Under the pieces are notes generated by a model. It was not told the origin of the DNA. It ran no database searches and was given only the letters and a program-made list of their open reading frames with translations. A stretch of DNA of 64,000 nucleotides. Origin: Phylloscopus collybita. Its lineage: Eukaryota; Chordata; Aves; Passeriformes; Phylloscopidae. Positions 26,478-39,678 of the stretch are shown here, piece by piece; within the stretch, counting starts at the first letter, position 1, and every line of letters begins with the position of its first letter. A program made the translations under genes and the position numbers. The stretch is taken from contig JAJNNQ010000009.1 in assembly GCA_027886175.1 (NCBI GenBank), positions 12,961,001-13,025,000 of the forward strand. Direction: 5' to 3'.

Positions 26478-26513
26478 TATGTTTATTGCTGACAATATGT
26501 TTATTGCTGACAA
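26478..26513 (+). repeat. Perfect 18-bp tandem duplication
   Basis: The 18-bp unit TATGTTTATTGCTGACAA occurs twice, directly adjacent and without mismatch, which suggests a recent slippage or duplication event. Confidence 0.92.
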
Positions 26514-29500
26514 ATATAGGGGTTTTTATCTTGCAGATACATGAAACATTTACTAAATATAGCTCTTAGTAGTACTTGTTAAAAAGAAAGAGAGTCAAAA
26601 TTTCTCACTGAAAAATTGAACTTTTCAAAAATATAAACAAATCGTGGCAGAAATTTCATGTAGGTTTTCCAGTATCTCTTTCCCCTCCTCAAAAAAAATA
26701 GTTAAAAACTACCACTTTTTTTTTATTCAGATGTTATATCTTTCCTCCTCCCTCTTTAACATATTTCCACTGTAAATAGGAGGGAAATAGAATTTTTAAG
26801 AAGGAAGAGAAAGAATTATGGAGAAAAATTCTCATGGAGTTTTTAAAAATCCAAGTTTAGGGCTTTCCTGCTTCTTCCCTGAAATAAGTTAATTTGGTTG
26901 AACTGGAAGCCTCTAGGTCAGCCTGTTCTTTGGACTTTGAATGTAAAGAACACATCCAGCCAAAGGTAAGAATCCAAGGTTTCTGGCAGAAACCAGCATC
27001 AGACAGAACAGATGGCAGCCTCTGATCATGCCAGAAAGAAGAAATGGTACTGCCAAAAGTGCAAAGAGTTCATTCAGCTCTATTTAATACTTTTTGCCAA
27101 TTTTCCCAAATCGTAGTCAAAAGAGTCCAAATTCTCTGTGAAATCCTGTCAAACCTATGGTTGATCCACAGCATGGTACCACTCCTTTCACTCATTTCAA
27201 ATAAAAGCATGATGATAACACATTAAAAAAATTGGCAGAGGTCCTCGGATCTAAAAGATGTGGGAATCTTTACTTCCAGGGGTATGCAACATGCAAATAA
27301 GACAGTGAGCCAGGGAAATTGGTCTAAAATCAGTCATGAAGAGAAACACTGGCTAGCAGTCATGCAGACTTTAGACCTAGTGCCATGAAGGGCTCACTTC
27401 AGTGGGAAGGAAACCCCCAGAGAGGACCCAGGGCAGTTCCACAACACCAAGCAACAAGTGTCACCTTCTTGCTCTCCCTACTGAGAAAAAAGAGAAAAAA
27501 AAAAAATAGAAAATCTAGATCGGAAGTGGAGTTGAACAAATAGGATTTTGTGATGTCCTACAGGAATCAGCTCTTTTTCCTCTCCACGATTGTTTGAGAG
27601 GACCACTAGCAGCCTTAGGACTATTAAAGAGGACTTTGTAATTCAAAAGAAGGAGGAAGCAAAAAAAGAAATAGAGTCCAGAGGTGTAAGATGAGCGAGG
27701 AGGCTGTAGGCAAGGTGATCACTCAGGCTGGCTGCACCCAGGAGGAGGTGAACACCAGGGGGACACGAGGAATGTGCAATAAATTGATAGGTGGGTCCAT
27801 CAAATAAGTTGCTTTTTTATATTCTCAGGACAGCACAAGATTTTCACCAAAAGCAAATGAAAGTCACTACCAATGACACTGTAGGCAACTTACCACAGCT
27901 GATGCATTGAAAGGTTCAGAAAAAGGTAATACAGGTAATACAGATTTACATGTTAAGAGGGGGAAAGATATAGGAGACACCAGCCAGTTCCTTCAGTAAC
28001 CCCCTTTTGAATAAATTGTTTCTCTTACTACTGATTGTACCTATTTTTGTTTAAAATAGACTGTCCAAGGACAGGCAGTGCATACTTGTGGCGAAGTTAT
28101 TTGGAAACTTTCCTATCCAATTTCTGTTTCAGATTTCACTTTGAAAATTTAGCAATTCAAAAACAAACAAAAGCATCCCACAGAATGATACCAAAGGACA
28201 AAGTTATTTTGGGAATACAATTTTAATCAGTGCAGTACCAGCATTTAAATCTGCTGCTGTACTGACATCAGCGGGGAAAAAAATAATTAAAAACAAGGAG
28301 TCCAGAGGGACTGGCAGTTTTGGAAATGAATCTACACCTGTGTCACCTTAACATGGGATTACTGAAATTCACTCTTGATGCAGAAATTGTGGGGGGAGCA
28401 AGAGCTGCCAGCTCACTTACTAGGATGAGTTTCACTGTGAGTGACACTTCTGCTCTGTGATGTACATTGGCTAACAACCGATTTCCATCTGACTCCCTGC
28501 ATTAGGGACTCAGCAAATTGGTCACCTCACTCTTTATTTTCATTTGAGTCCATGGTCTCCAGGTTACTGTGGTAATGAAACCAATAGAATCTCTGCTCCC
28601 AAAGAGATTTCCTATCAAAACAGAGTGGCAGGGGAACAGACAGGGTACAGCAAAAGAGGGTGACTGTGCACCAGACATTGGTGACATGTGCTGAGTACAC
28701 TTCCTTGTCACCCAGGGACAGGAAACTAATTTCTTGGAAGCACACTACTACCTTATCTGTGTGTTCCCAGTGTTTCCCTGCCCCAGGGACAGGCAACACC
28801 CCAGGCTATGGCTCAGCATGGAGCCAGATCTGTGGGCAGATGTTACTGGGACTGTCCTCTGGCTCTCCAGGCAGGGACACAGCCTTCAAAAGCATCTCCC
28901 ATCCCACACCAGCCTCCTGTTTCCCACCACCTCCCAGGCAGTGAGCAGCCACCCTTCAGACAGGCTAGAGGGACACACAAGAATCACTTTGACACTGAAC
29001 CTGTAAAAGTAGTACCACACTGCAGTGTAGGCAGTTCAGGGGCTGACAATCACAGCCTTTGCTACCATGTGGGCTGATGCCTCCTAATCACCTATGCAAA
29101 TCAGGACAGTGTTTGGGTAAGCTTTATTTGCCTAAAACACTGGCTTTCCAGAAGATAAAAATCCCTCTGAAAGCATGAAAACACTCATACTTGTCAGAAG
29201 AAGTTTCTCGTTTCTTACTGCTGCATGTTGTGAGGAAAGGAATTCTTTATCCTTCTTCCTTTATGGCTCTTTTTTTTCCTTTATCCTCATTCCATAACTC
29301 TGAAGTAAAATCTCCGTGATGTTTTCCAACCCAAATCTGCTGTTCATTGTTATGTCAAGTAAACTGGATTTAAAACTCAGTCCTAGAATTTCCTAAAATT
29401 TTCAAATATCTTCTGTGACACTTCAAAATGAAAGATTTCTCTATAAAATCCTTCTGAGACATCTACACAATTCTGAAAGGCTTGAAAAAACCACAAGAGA

Positions 29501-31701
29501 AAAAATTGCATTTTGAATAAGAAAAAAAAATAATAATATTGCAACAAAACCAATTTTTCCATCCAATTTTTCAGCAGGGTCATCACTCAACCCTAGGATA
29601 TTTTCTTTTGGGCGTAAAAGAGCTGATCTGCATCAGCTAGAAGGAAGGTGACAAAGTAACACCACCTCTGTGAGTGAAATGAGCCATGTCACAAGAAGCG
29701 TAGTCTGAGCCCTAAAAACTCTTGCCAGGAGAGCTGTAGCACTTTGGGTCCCAGCAGCACACAGCAGACTGGATGCTCTCAGTGCATCCCCCAGCACAGG
29801 CAGGTGATGGGATGCACTGAACACACATCACTGTGTGAGCATTGGGTGAACCACCACTGCAGGTGAGGGGAGCAAGGCTGTGTCCACAGGGGTTTGTTTC
29901 AGTGCTCTCCTGGCCCTGAAGGGCTCTGCTGCCCAGTAGAGAGTAGTACTCAAGCTCACCAGTAGGTTTTCTTCTTGGAGTGATGCAATTACAACCCAAC
30001 TTCCATCTCCAAAATGTTCTTGCACAGGCCAGCTCACAGCCCCCTTTCCCTGGTGGGAGAATTGGAGGCATTTATGTGTCTGCAGGATCCTTGGAGATAT
30101 AATTGTAAGAGGCCACCTTGCTGCCAAGTACAATATTGCTGCAGCCAATAAACATACTCAGGCAGTTTTAACTGAGCTCATGATCATTCTAAGTATAAAT
30201 CTGTCTTCACAACCCCTCTGGATGATACAGGAAAGGTGGAGACACAAAGCTAAAGGAGCTGGTGGAGGTCACTGAACAACCTGCAAGCAGGGCTGCCATC
30301 AATGAGTTCCAAGCTCCCAGCCCTGCTGTTGGCCAGGCTGCCCTAAGCCCTGGCTGAGTGATGGGAGAGCAAAGCCACTGAACACCTACACATTGTCCAT
30401 AACTTGTCACACAACTACTTTTGTGGAACAAGGAAAATCTCCACTACCCTAATTCTAGGGATATGGATCGGGTTTCAGGTGATGGATAGGCTTTTAAACT
30501 CAATATTTTTTTTAAGCTAAAAGCTTCTTCAGAGGGTGTTTGAGCATAAAACCATCTTTTATCTAGTACTTTCACAAAAATATATAAATCAAAGATTGGC
30601 AGAAAATGGCAATTGTTTGAAGCCTTCGGCTTATAGTGTGTGTGGAGAAGCCAAAGAGGAGAGCCAGTGGTTTTCCATCACCTACCATCCCTCCATCCAG
30701 GCTGAACCCCCCAGTTCCCAATCCTTGGCACTGCCACAGCAGCTGCCAGGGGACAGACTCTGAAGCTACAAACCACAGACACATACAGACATGTGCAAAC
30801 AGGACTGGAAAAAATCAGATAGGTACCCTTTCTGCACAAACACACAACCCAACTGGAAGCTGACAGAGGAGAAGTCCTAAACTCTTGCCAGCATTATTTA
30901 CAATTCACAGGCACCTGAGTAGCTGTTACCAATCTGGCTGACTTTATGTGAACTTCTGCTAAATAACCCCATTGGTGCCAGCAAACACCAGAGATTTCAC
31001 ATGCCATTTGAACAGAAGAGGCTCAACAGCAAGCCAGCAGAGCTGATGAAAAGCAAATCACCGAGTCAGTTTACTACCAATGAGCTCTATTAAGTGACTG
31101 TAATGTAGTTCATCGCCCTGGAGTAGTCACTGTCCCTCACTAATCTAATGGCAGTATTGACAAGGATCATTTACACAGCTCCCCTTAAAGGTTACCACTG
31201 TTTGTCAGGCCTCTGTGCTCGGGATGTGCCTGTGCCCCCATTTCCACCCCAGGCTTGCCCATCCTGGCGGCACAGCCGCCATCCCAGGCGGCTCCGGCTC
31301 CTCTCCGCACCAGGTCACGCTGCTGCAGCCAGGCACTGGGTGTGCCAGCCCCTAAACATCTGCTAGGGATTAGCAGGGACAGCACAGACCTATCCTAAGG
31401 GCTGAACTAATGCAGAGAAATCGGTTGTTTGACAGCAGTACCTTGCCACCAGGTATCAGCTAATCTGCACTAAGCCTACCCAGCTGTTTCTCGTGGTCAG
31501 TGTACATACTCCCCTAACACTGGGCTGTATCACAGAGTTGTAGTTTTATGTCCTTGATCACTCAGTGCAGCCGCAGCTTAGTTTTACATCTTCTATGTAA
31601 AAATGAAAAAATAAAAATCACTAGTCCCTCAAGCATCACCTCTGAGCTTTAACTAGCAAGAACTAGCCCCAGGATTTTAAATACACGGATCTTTCTGGAT
31701 A

Positions 31702-31759
31702 AAATGTCTGCTTTTCCCATTGGAAAAAAAATGGGAAATGTCTGCTTCCCATGGGAAGC
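31702..31759. repeat. Nested direct/inverted repeats with 16-bp palindrome
   Basis: AAATGTCTGCTT occurs at 31702 and again at 31736. Between them TTTCCCATT (31713-31721) pairs with AATGGGAAA (31730-31738). Immediately after, GCTTCCCATGGGAAGC (31744-31759) is a perfect palindrome. All are built on the TTCCCAT/ATGGGAA word. Confidence 0.85.
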
Positions 31760-32133
31760 CCCATTCCTTCTCTGTTTTATGATGATGATCTGAATTGTCC
31801 AAACATCACTGCTCTATTTGGATAAAGTCTCATCTCTTCAACATCCAGCTCTGTCTAGAAAATGAAGGAAAACCACAGCAACAAAGCCCTTCTGATGCAG
31901 ATGAGAGGAAAGACAAGAAGAGCTAATGTGGACAGTGGGCACTTTAAACCCTCTCTGCACTTACAGTGTAAATAGATAAATCAGAGAAGCACTACTTGAA
32001 GTACAAAATTTTCTTGCCTTTTAAAAATAAAAATAATAATAAAAAAAAGCTGTTGAAATTCTACTTAGCTTCCCACCTAGATTCATAGATACAACCAGAT
32101 GCTCCAAAGGTGCTGGAGGCCACTTTTTGAGAT

Positions 32134-32321
32134 AGTCTCAAAAGAGACTTTGAGAGAGGATCAAAGGATCAGGGCAGTCCTTGGGATGTAATCCCTGGCA
32201 AAGAAGGACGATACTAGGAGAGAGGCAGTGAGGGAAGGTCTCAGACCTTCGACTCTCTGCAGCCTCTCAGCATTGCTCCCTGCTCTCCACAGGATATACT
32301 GTTAGAGACACTTGTGTCTCT
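32134..32321. repeat. Cluster of three short hairpins sharing GTCTC/GAGAC
   Basis: AGTCTC-AAAA-GAGACT lies at 32134-32149, GAAGGTCT-C-AGACCTTC at 32234-32250 and AGAGACAC-TT-GTGTCTCT at 32304-32321. All arms are perfectly paired. No gene or known element was recognised around them. Confidence 0.8.
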
Positions 32322-35300
32322 GAGCAGAAACAGACCAGATCTGCCCCATGTTTGGAGGTGTTTACTGAAGGACCTCTAAAGCCATGGTGTCAAGGAGCTT
32401 GCTTATTCCTTCCCCAGGCAGCTGTCATGTACCTGCTCCTGCTCAGCTCTAGGGCCACCAGCTGCTTCTGCAGCTCCAGGCCCACAGGCGACCTTATGGT
32501 GGAGCTAAACCAGGATCCTGGTGTTTGGTGTTTGTAAACAAAAAATATAAAGCAGACATGAAGTTCCAAGCTGAGTAGAGGAACTTGCCTGCCCACTCAG
32601 GGCTGTGCATGGTGGGAATCCTTACTCACAGAGGGATATAAACCTCTCAAACCTTCTGCACAGCCTTGGGGAAGAGACCAGGTCTTAAAGCCACACCACT
32701 TGCACTAGAGCCCAGCAATCCATGATACTTCTTCCCAATGCATGCAGGACAGTTATTATTTTCTCATTATTTTCTGTCCCATGCCACAAGCAGCTTGCAG
32801 GGTCACACCAAGGAGACAAAGCACAGCAAGCTGAGGAAATCCACTCAGACAGTGTTACTCTAGTGGGAGGCAGTCAGTGCTGATTCTGCTCCTACTGAGC
32901 AGCACATAAGAATAGTGATTCAGTTCAATAGAGCAAGGCCACACAGTAGAAGAAGAAAAGATTACCTCCCTTTGCCATTTTCTTCTGTTAACACAGAAAA
33001 AGATAATAAAAATAATTTCTTGCAATTCCCAGTATTTGCATAAATGTGTTCTAATGAGCAAAAAATATGGATCTCTGACACAAAAGCTTTTGGGCCAAAT
33101 CCAACAATTAATCAAATATTCACATCCCAGATAAGGATTCCCACCAGAAGACTAAGTCATCTGGTCTTAGAAACTGGGAAAGCTGCTGCAAATGTATCCC
33201 AGTCTCTCTCCAAAGAGAAAGGTTCACTGACAGCAAAACCTCTGCTCTGTGGAAAGCAACTGAGAAGTTTTGGATACCTTGTCCTTCCAGGACCAGGGAA
33301 CTGCCTGTAGGTCCTTTAGTACTGAAAACACAAGTTGAGCACAACTGAGAAAGCAGCTATTGGCTTCCAGTCACTCTAACAACCCACACCCTTTTCTTCC
33401 TCTCTAAAAAGAGGGCATTTGCCTATATACATCATGTACTGTTTGGGCTGTTAGTTTCAGGAATACAAACACATCCACATCCCTCTCCAAATATCCTCTA
33501 CCTAATCCACCACTACATTTATAAATTAATGCAGAACAGAGATGCTGAGACTGCCAAGTTAAAAGTCTCCAAAGAGAGGAAATTCAGAATTAAAGCTGGT
33601 CACTCATGCTGTTTTACTTCAAATACAATGGTGCTTCAGCTGGTGCACCTGGAAAGAGATGGGTTATGCAGTGAATTCAAGTGTTGTCCATGTAGGCTTT
33701 CCACATTTGCCACAAAAACTATGAGGAGAAAATACAGATTAGAGATGGAAGAAAAACACCTCAATTGCTTAAAAAGAAATGTCACCTAGACATAGGACTC
33801 TCTCTGAGCCTATGCCAGAAGGACCCTTTCTGATACTAGGCAGTGTTTTCAGGCCAAGTGACATGAGAATGGTTGGTAATGTCACCTTCCTAGCTCTCCA
33901 GAGGTCAGACACGGATGGATTGCCAGCAGTGGCTACGGAGTGGATACACAGCAGTGAGGAGGAATGCTCCTGGCTGTGGGTGAAAATGCCTGGACTTAAT
34001 TCTGTGTTCTGTGGCCCAGGGCCTCAGTGCCTCAGAAAATGCAATAAACAACAAAAGGTACTTTCAGAGAGATTGTGCCTTGTTTCTCAGCAGCAAAATG
34101 GGAATTACAGGATAATGCAAAACTCACAGCAAAGCTGTGAAGATGGTAGATTAATGCCCATAATGTTTTTGGTGACATCAGAAAAACGTCCAGATAACAA
34201 AAATCCCAGCTCTTCACTGAGTGAAACAAAAGTCCTGTGGAAACTGCAATGCCAGGTCAAGCATTCCAGCCTCAAAAGCCAGAGCATCCAGGACTGGAGC
34301 TTAGGAGGTTCCCCCAGCACGGGCCCAGCACTGGCTGGATGAGCTCCCCCTGCTGCTGCTGCCCCTGCTGGGATGGCCATCCTGGACATCCATCAGCAGT
34401 GCCTGATCCGCCGTGCCAAACCTTCCCTGGGCCTGCTCCAGGCTGTGGGTCAGACCTTAGGGCTGCACCGAGCCACACGAGGCTGCTAAATGTGGAAACA
34501 GCTCTGTAGTTCAGTGAACACAAACAGGCATTAAACACCACCGAGCTTAACAGCTCAAGGCTAATGCACCTAAACACGTCCGTTCACTCTATGCAAAGTG
34601 CTCTGAAGATGAAAAAACATGAGGGTATTATTTTGGCAGACACCAGGACCCTAAATGCAACTCTATTTTTTCCTACTTCATGCTGAAGTTGTTAAAATTC
34701 CTTGAATATTAAATGTCCAGCCCCACTTTCAGGGTTGATTTAAATGTGGTCTCCAAAAAATGTGCTGAATATTATTCATTTCTCAGAGAATCAAAAAGCT
34801 AGAGGCCCTTTGATGGGGTTGCTTGCATTTCTAAATCACATGCACACACACACTAGTTAGGAGACTTTGGCCATTATGGTTATATATGCCACTATCTCAG
34901 ACAAAAATGCACAGTGAAAAATTCAAGATGTTTAGAACTTTTCCTATTATATTTTTTGTGTCTTTAACCTGTGTCTCTCCCTCAGTACACAGCACAATAC
35001 CAGTGTCTGAAGAAATTAAAAAAATTAAGCCTAGAATAACCAAAAAGTGTGGAGAACTACAGTCTGCTACCTTCCAAAAACCAAATTCCTTTACACTTAC
35101 TAGTGAACACAAGGAAATAATTTTTCCCTCATGCGAAATGTGGATCTTATCTTGTATCTAGGTCTTAGAAAAAGGATTCTGCAACTTCTTCAGGGAATGT
35201 TTATGTTTCAATATTTATCTCCTGAACTGATGTAAGTAGGAGCTGATATGGAATAAACTCTGAGTCAGAACACTTGCTCCTGGAAACTACTTGAAGATAA

Positions 35301-38300
35301 AAGACAAATTTGAACAAAATTTTTAATACGGGCCTATATGTTGGAGTATTTATTCACCATTCAGAAGACAGTGAGGCTCCCCACTGACAAAGCTGGATTG
35401 TTAGTGATCCCAGACCACAACATCCACAGTAGCAAACTTCCCACGTTCTGCCCAATGCAGTTTCTAGACCGGCTCTCAGACCTGGTTCTCCTGGTCAATC
35501 AGAAGTTAAAGATGCAAAAGCACAACACAAAACACTACAGTGCCTAACATTTTGGCACCCAAACTCCTTAGAGCACGTGGAGATTTTAGCACTAATTTAT
35601 ATCAGGCTTATATAGGGGGGCATGGGCTCCTCTGGCTGGCATGGACAAGAGGCAGGTGTGGTTCAGAAGTGCTTAACAGTGTTGTGCCTGAGCAAATATG
35701 CCCTGCCTTTCAGCAGGATGTATTGATTCAAGCACAGCAATGTACTAGTACCACATACACAGCTGCAGGATCACAGCTGGCTCTCATCTGGCCAGCTTAG
35801 GCCACAGACAGAATATACAGGTCTGTATGCACTTGTCTTAGAGGCTCCTCTAGTTTGCATGGCTGACAGGAGCCACCCAGATTATCTCAGACAAGGAAAG
35901 TCAAGGAAAGATACAAAATTTAGGTGCCTAAGAGAGTCTAGGTGATTCCATGCCAAAGGACATCACCTTCTGCTAACAGTGCTCTTGATCACACATGTTC
36001 TTTTGTATTCAACAGCCAAGACAGGCTTTTCCCACAAAATACAGCAGGAATACAATGTTTCCTCCTCTCCCACACTGCCTTTAATCCCATATTCTTGTGA
36101 TTAACGTCTTCATGTGAGAGGTAAAAGAGTATTTTTTTGCCAAAGTCTTTTAACCCAGCTTCTGGCATTTAGCATAGCAGTGGGTCATGAAAGTATGCAG
36201 TGGGTTTTGGAGGACTTGCTCTGTCCCTCCTCTTAAAATTGCTCCTCCTTTCTTGAAGCAATTACCTATCTACTGGGGCAAAGCAAAAGTGGTTTGACTA
36301 GGTTGTAAGTGGGTTCACACTCACCTGAGGGTAGGGGCAACTCAACAAAACAAATACTCAGCCAAAGTTGAAAAACATGAATTATTTTGAGAATATTTGT
36401 CCCAAAACACTCCATACTGAGGTGGAGTAATTAGGCTTTCCTGGGAGAGACACAAGCAAGTCTGAGTGCCAGTCCACATGGAAGGGATTTAAATGCAAGT
36501 TTCTCCTATCTCTACGATATTGGTGTCACTAATGTGATAGTCTCTCAGTGAAGGACAGGGTGGGTATTCTTTGCCACTCTCCTGTGCATGGGGAGAGTAA
36601 GACTCTGGAAGTGCCTTGAGAACATGACTCACAGTGTGGAAAGAGGCCAAGGATTTCTCTGGGTTTGCTGCTGCCACCCAAGTGCCAGCCCTGCCACCAC
36701 CCAGCCAAGACCCAGCAGCACATAGCTTGATGAATTCTCTCCCTCAGTGCTTCCTTCCTCACTGCCCTAATACTGCCTGTCTGCCCTGAAAATAAGCAAC
36801 ACCTAATGATAAACTTGGGTTCCACCTGGCAGGGAGGGACCACAGCAGCTTCCAGATGCAGCTCATCCTGCTGGGATCACCTTGCTTTTAGTAGAGAAAG
36901 GAGGGCACCTTTCTCCTGTGTCAGGGACCTGTGTATGTGTGGCTGCCCGGCCCAGGGAGGTCACAGTCCAGCACTATACTTCCTCACAGTCACGTGTTTT
37001 GGGGTACAGGCTATGCTGGGCACATTTGGCCTGAGCAGAGATATGAGGGAGAATGTTGTTCCAGGCCAGCACTGCAGACAATCCCTCAAGGTTCAAGTCT
37101 TTGTGCATGTTTACATTGAACAACATCATCAGATAAAGTGTTGCTGCTTTTTGTCTCTCCTGTGTTCTCTCTCTTACTCTGTGGTTGGTGATTTTTGTAC
37201 CCCTTCTGCTCAGTGTCTGTCTGAACAGTAACAGGAGACACCAAGAATAGCTCTCTAATCTCTACTCACTTCTTATCCCTCTGATACCTTCAGAGGGAAT
37301 GAAGGATGCCTTTGCATTCTTTTCATCCCCTGCCCAGGCACGCTCATTTGAGGTTACATCTCTGTTCTGCAGCAGAACGTGTTAATAGCTTGTTTTGTTT
37401 TGTTTTCCCATAGTGATAGAGTTTTGTCATATGATGGTGTATGTAATTTTTGGTACCATCTTCTATTCAGGCCCACAGGGCCTCTCATTATGCTTGTTGT
37501 TTCAAATGTTAAGATATTTCTTCTACAACTTTTGGAGTTGTCATTTTAAGTTGCTTTATTCCACGGATTTGAATAATTTGCCATGGAACAAAAGAAGCAG
37601 CCAGGAACATGGAATCTGGCATTGACCCAGCCCTTCATTCATAATAAAACTTTAAAAAAAATCAGCAATGACTCAGCACTGGCATAATTCACAAACCAGA
37701 AAGACTTGCTTCCCTACTTTACAATTGCATTAGTAGTACTAAATCACAGCAAATAACATAGTGGATATTTTATTTTTGAAACCATATGCTGTTGTGTTCA
37801 TCTCCTGAAATTGCTGTAACACATGGCCTCTCATTTAAAATATCCTTGTCAGACATAATTGGCAAAAGTCATCAGATGAGGCTCACGTCATATAATTAGA
37901 TGTATTATATTAGGCTGAATGCCTTACTTTAATAGTAATGCCACAACATACACTAACAAGACATCTTAAAATACAAACAACTTCCATGACCTTCAAGAGG
38001 CAATAACTCTGATTCTCTGTCATTTTGTTTTGGCAATAATCTATTAAAAATATGTTGGGCAACTTGTTTGGGCCCTTCTAAGCCTCCTCATCCAAACACA
38101 CCTGTTGTTGCAGATCTCTACACCCACACAGCTCAGCTCAGCTCTCTGCTCAAGCACCTCCACTGGCACGGGATGAGGAGGGGCTGGAAATGAGAGACTG
38201 GGGCACTGCTCCCCACCTCCAGCACCACAGTATCACATTTGCAGTATCATGTAGCCAAACCACTGCACAGATTTGCTGTTCTTGTAAGCTCCCCAGCTCT

Positions 38301-39230
38301 CACGAGCCAACAATCCAGTTCTCAATCCTTTGGATACCCATCCATCACATTAGAAAACAAGTTATTTTCCTCCTTGCTGCTGTGCACAGTACTATTGCTA
38401 ATAACTATGAAAGAACTCTTTGCTTACCTAGTGATACTTCATCTAAAGGGGAGAGGAAGCCTAAGTTTTACATTAAGGGAAACACCTTAACGAAAAAAAA
38501 GGCAATGGCCACATAGTGACTCACTGCTTCCTGATGATATTCTGGTTTTTGAATAACAGTGTGGGTGTGGATGTCTGGGGTTTGGGTGGGTTTTTTAAAG
38601 TTAACAATCTGAAGACGCCCCTTGGTTTACCCTGTGATGCTCCTGGCTTCCTGTCTGTGTCACGGTGGAGATGAGTTCATGATGCTTTATGTTCCTCGTT
38701 TTCTCTAGCACCTCTTGCAACACCAGTACTAGGAGCTGAACTGAAATACTGGTAGGAAAAATACAGCCATCTATTTCCAGAATTATACATTGCTGGGCTG
38801 TATCCACATACAGGATTTTTAGGACCAAAAAGGTACACACCATCTCCTTTGGACTCCACCAGAGTAAAGCTATTATTAGTCTGCTAGCTTGTTTCCCAGG
38901 AAAGACGTGCCTATTGTCAAGGCTAATTATTGGAGCAAACGCTCACACTCCTCACTGACCCAGTTAGGCTGCTGGAGAAGCTGGGGACAATTTTTTATGC
39001 AAACAAGTGGCCCAGCACACGCAGCAGCCCTGCTCTCTGTGCCCACCCAGGAGGTGCTGGTCCAAGCAGGCGCAGCTACTGGGGATCAACCCACAGCTGC
39101 CCTCTGCTGCAGCTGCCTGCAGGATGTTTCTGGGATGCACCCACAGATGATACTATATTATATGCACACAATAAAGTAGGGGGAGAATTCAAAGTTTTGT
39201 CGCATTCCTTTGAAGCTGAATATATTCAAC

Positions 39231-39678
39231 AAAGATGGTGAAGGGCCTTGAGAGGAAATGGTGTGAGGAGCGGCTGATGTCACTCCATCTGTTCAGCCTG
39301 GAGGAGAGAAGAATGAGAGGAGATCTCATTGAAGTTACAACTTCCTTGTGAGGGGAAGTGGAGGTGCAAGCACTTCTCTCTTCCCTGTGGTGACCAGTGA
39401 CAGGACTCAAGGGAATGGCCTGAAGCTGTGGCAGGGGAGGTTTAGGTTGGATATTAGAAAAAGGCTCTCCACCAAGAGGGTGGCTGAACACTGAAATAGG
39501 TTCCCCAAGGCAATGGTCACAGTACCAAACCTGACAGAGTTCAAGAAATGTTTAGCCACTGCTCTGGGACACATGGTGTGACTCCTGGGGATGGTGCTGT
39601 GCAGGGCCAGGATCTGGACTCGATGATCCTTGTGGGTCCCTTCCACCTCAGCTTATTCTGTAATTCTGTGATTCTGTA
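39231..39678 (+). mobile_element. CR1 LINE, 5'-truncated 3' fragment
   Basis: The fragment starts with the 'gaagggccttgagaggaaatg' type segment of CR1 near the end of ORF2 and continues with the 'ttcagcctggaggagag' type block. It includes the 'ggatattagaaaaaggct' type region and ends in imperfect octamers ATTCTGTA-ATTCTGTG-ATTCTGTA. This is the classic avian CR1 3' end on the plus strand. At about 450 bp it is strongly 5'-truncated, with small indels and stop codons in every frame. The encoded RT is not preserved, so it is an inactive fossil. Confidence 0.95.

Larger units (their letters stand above)
15183..39230. other. Long intergenic block, no gene seen
   Basis: About 24 kb without a supportable exon. 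The longest open frame outside the provirus lies here (187 codons, 33779-34342 plus), but it shows no domain, signal peptide or recognisable motif. The block contains poly-T (19005-19022), poly-A (25133-25165), a duplicated hairpin (21545/21896), several palindromes near 22.8, 31.7 and 32.2 kb, and an 18-bp tandem duplication at 26.5 kb. A GC-richer patch lies at 34.2-34.5 kb. No transposon was recognised. Confidence 0.55.

Noticed and set aside
29640..30180. Possible LTR (AATAAAC near 30147 after GC-richer sequence)
   Set aside because: No TATA box, terminal TG/CA pair or duplication could be found. Too weak to annotate.
33779..34342. 187-codon open frame, the longest outside the provirus
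   Set aside because: No recognisable domain or signal, low-complexity C-terminus, and a GC-richer patch that lowers stop frequency. I see no splice or promoter context that supports a gene.
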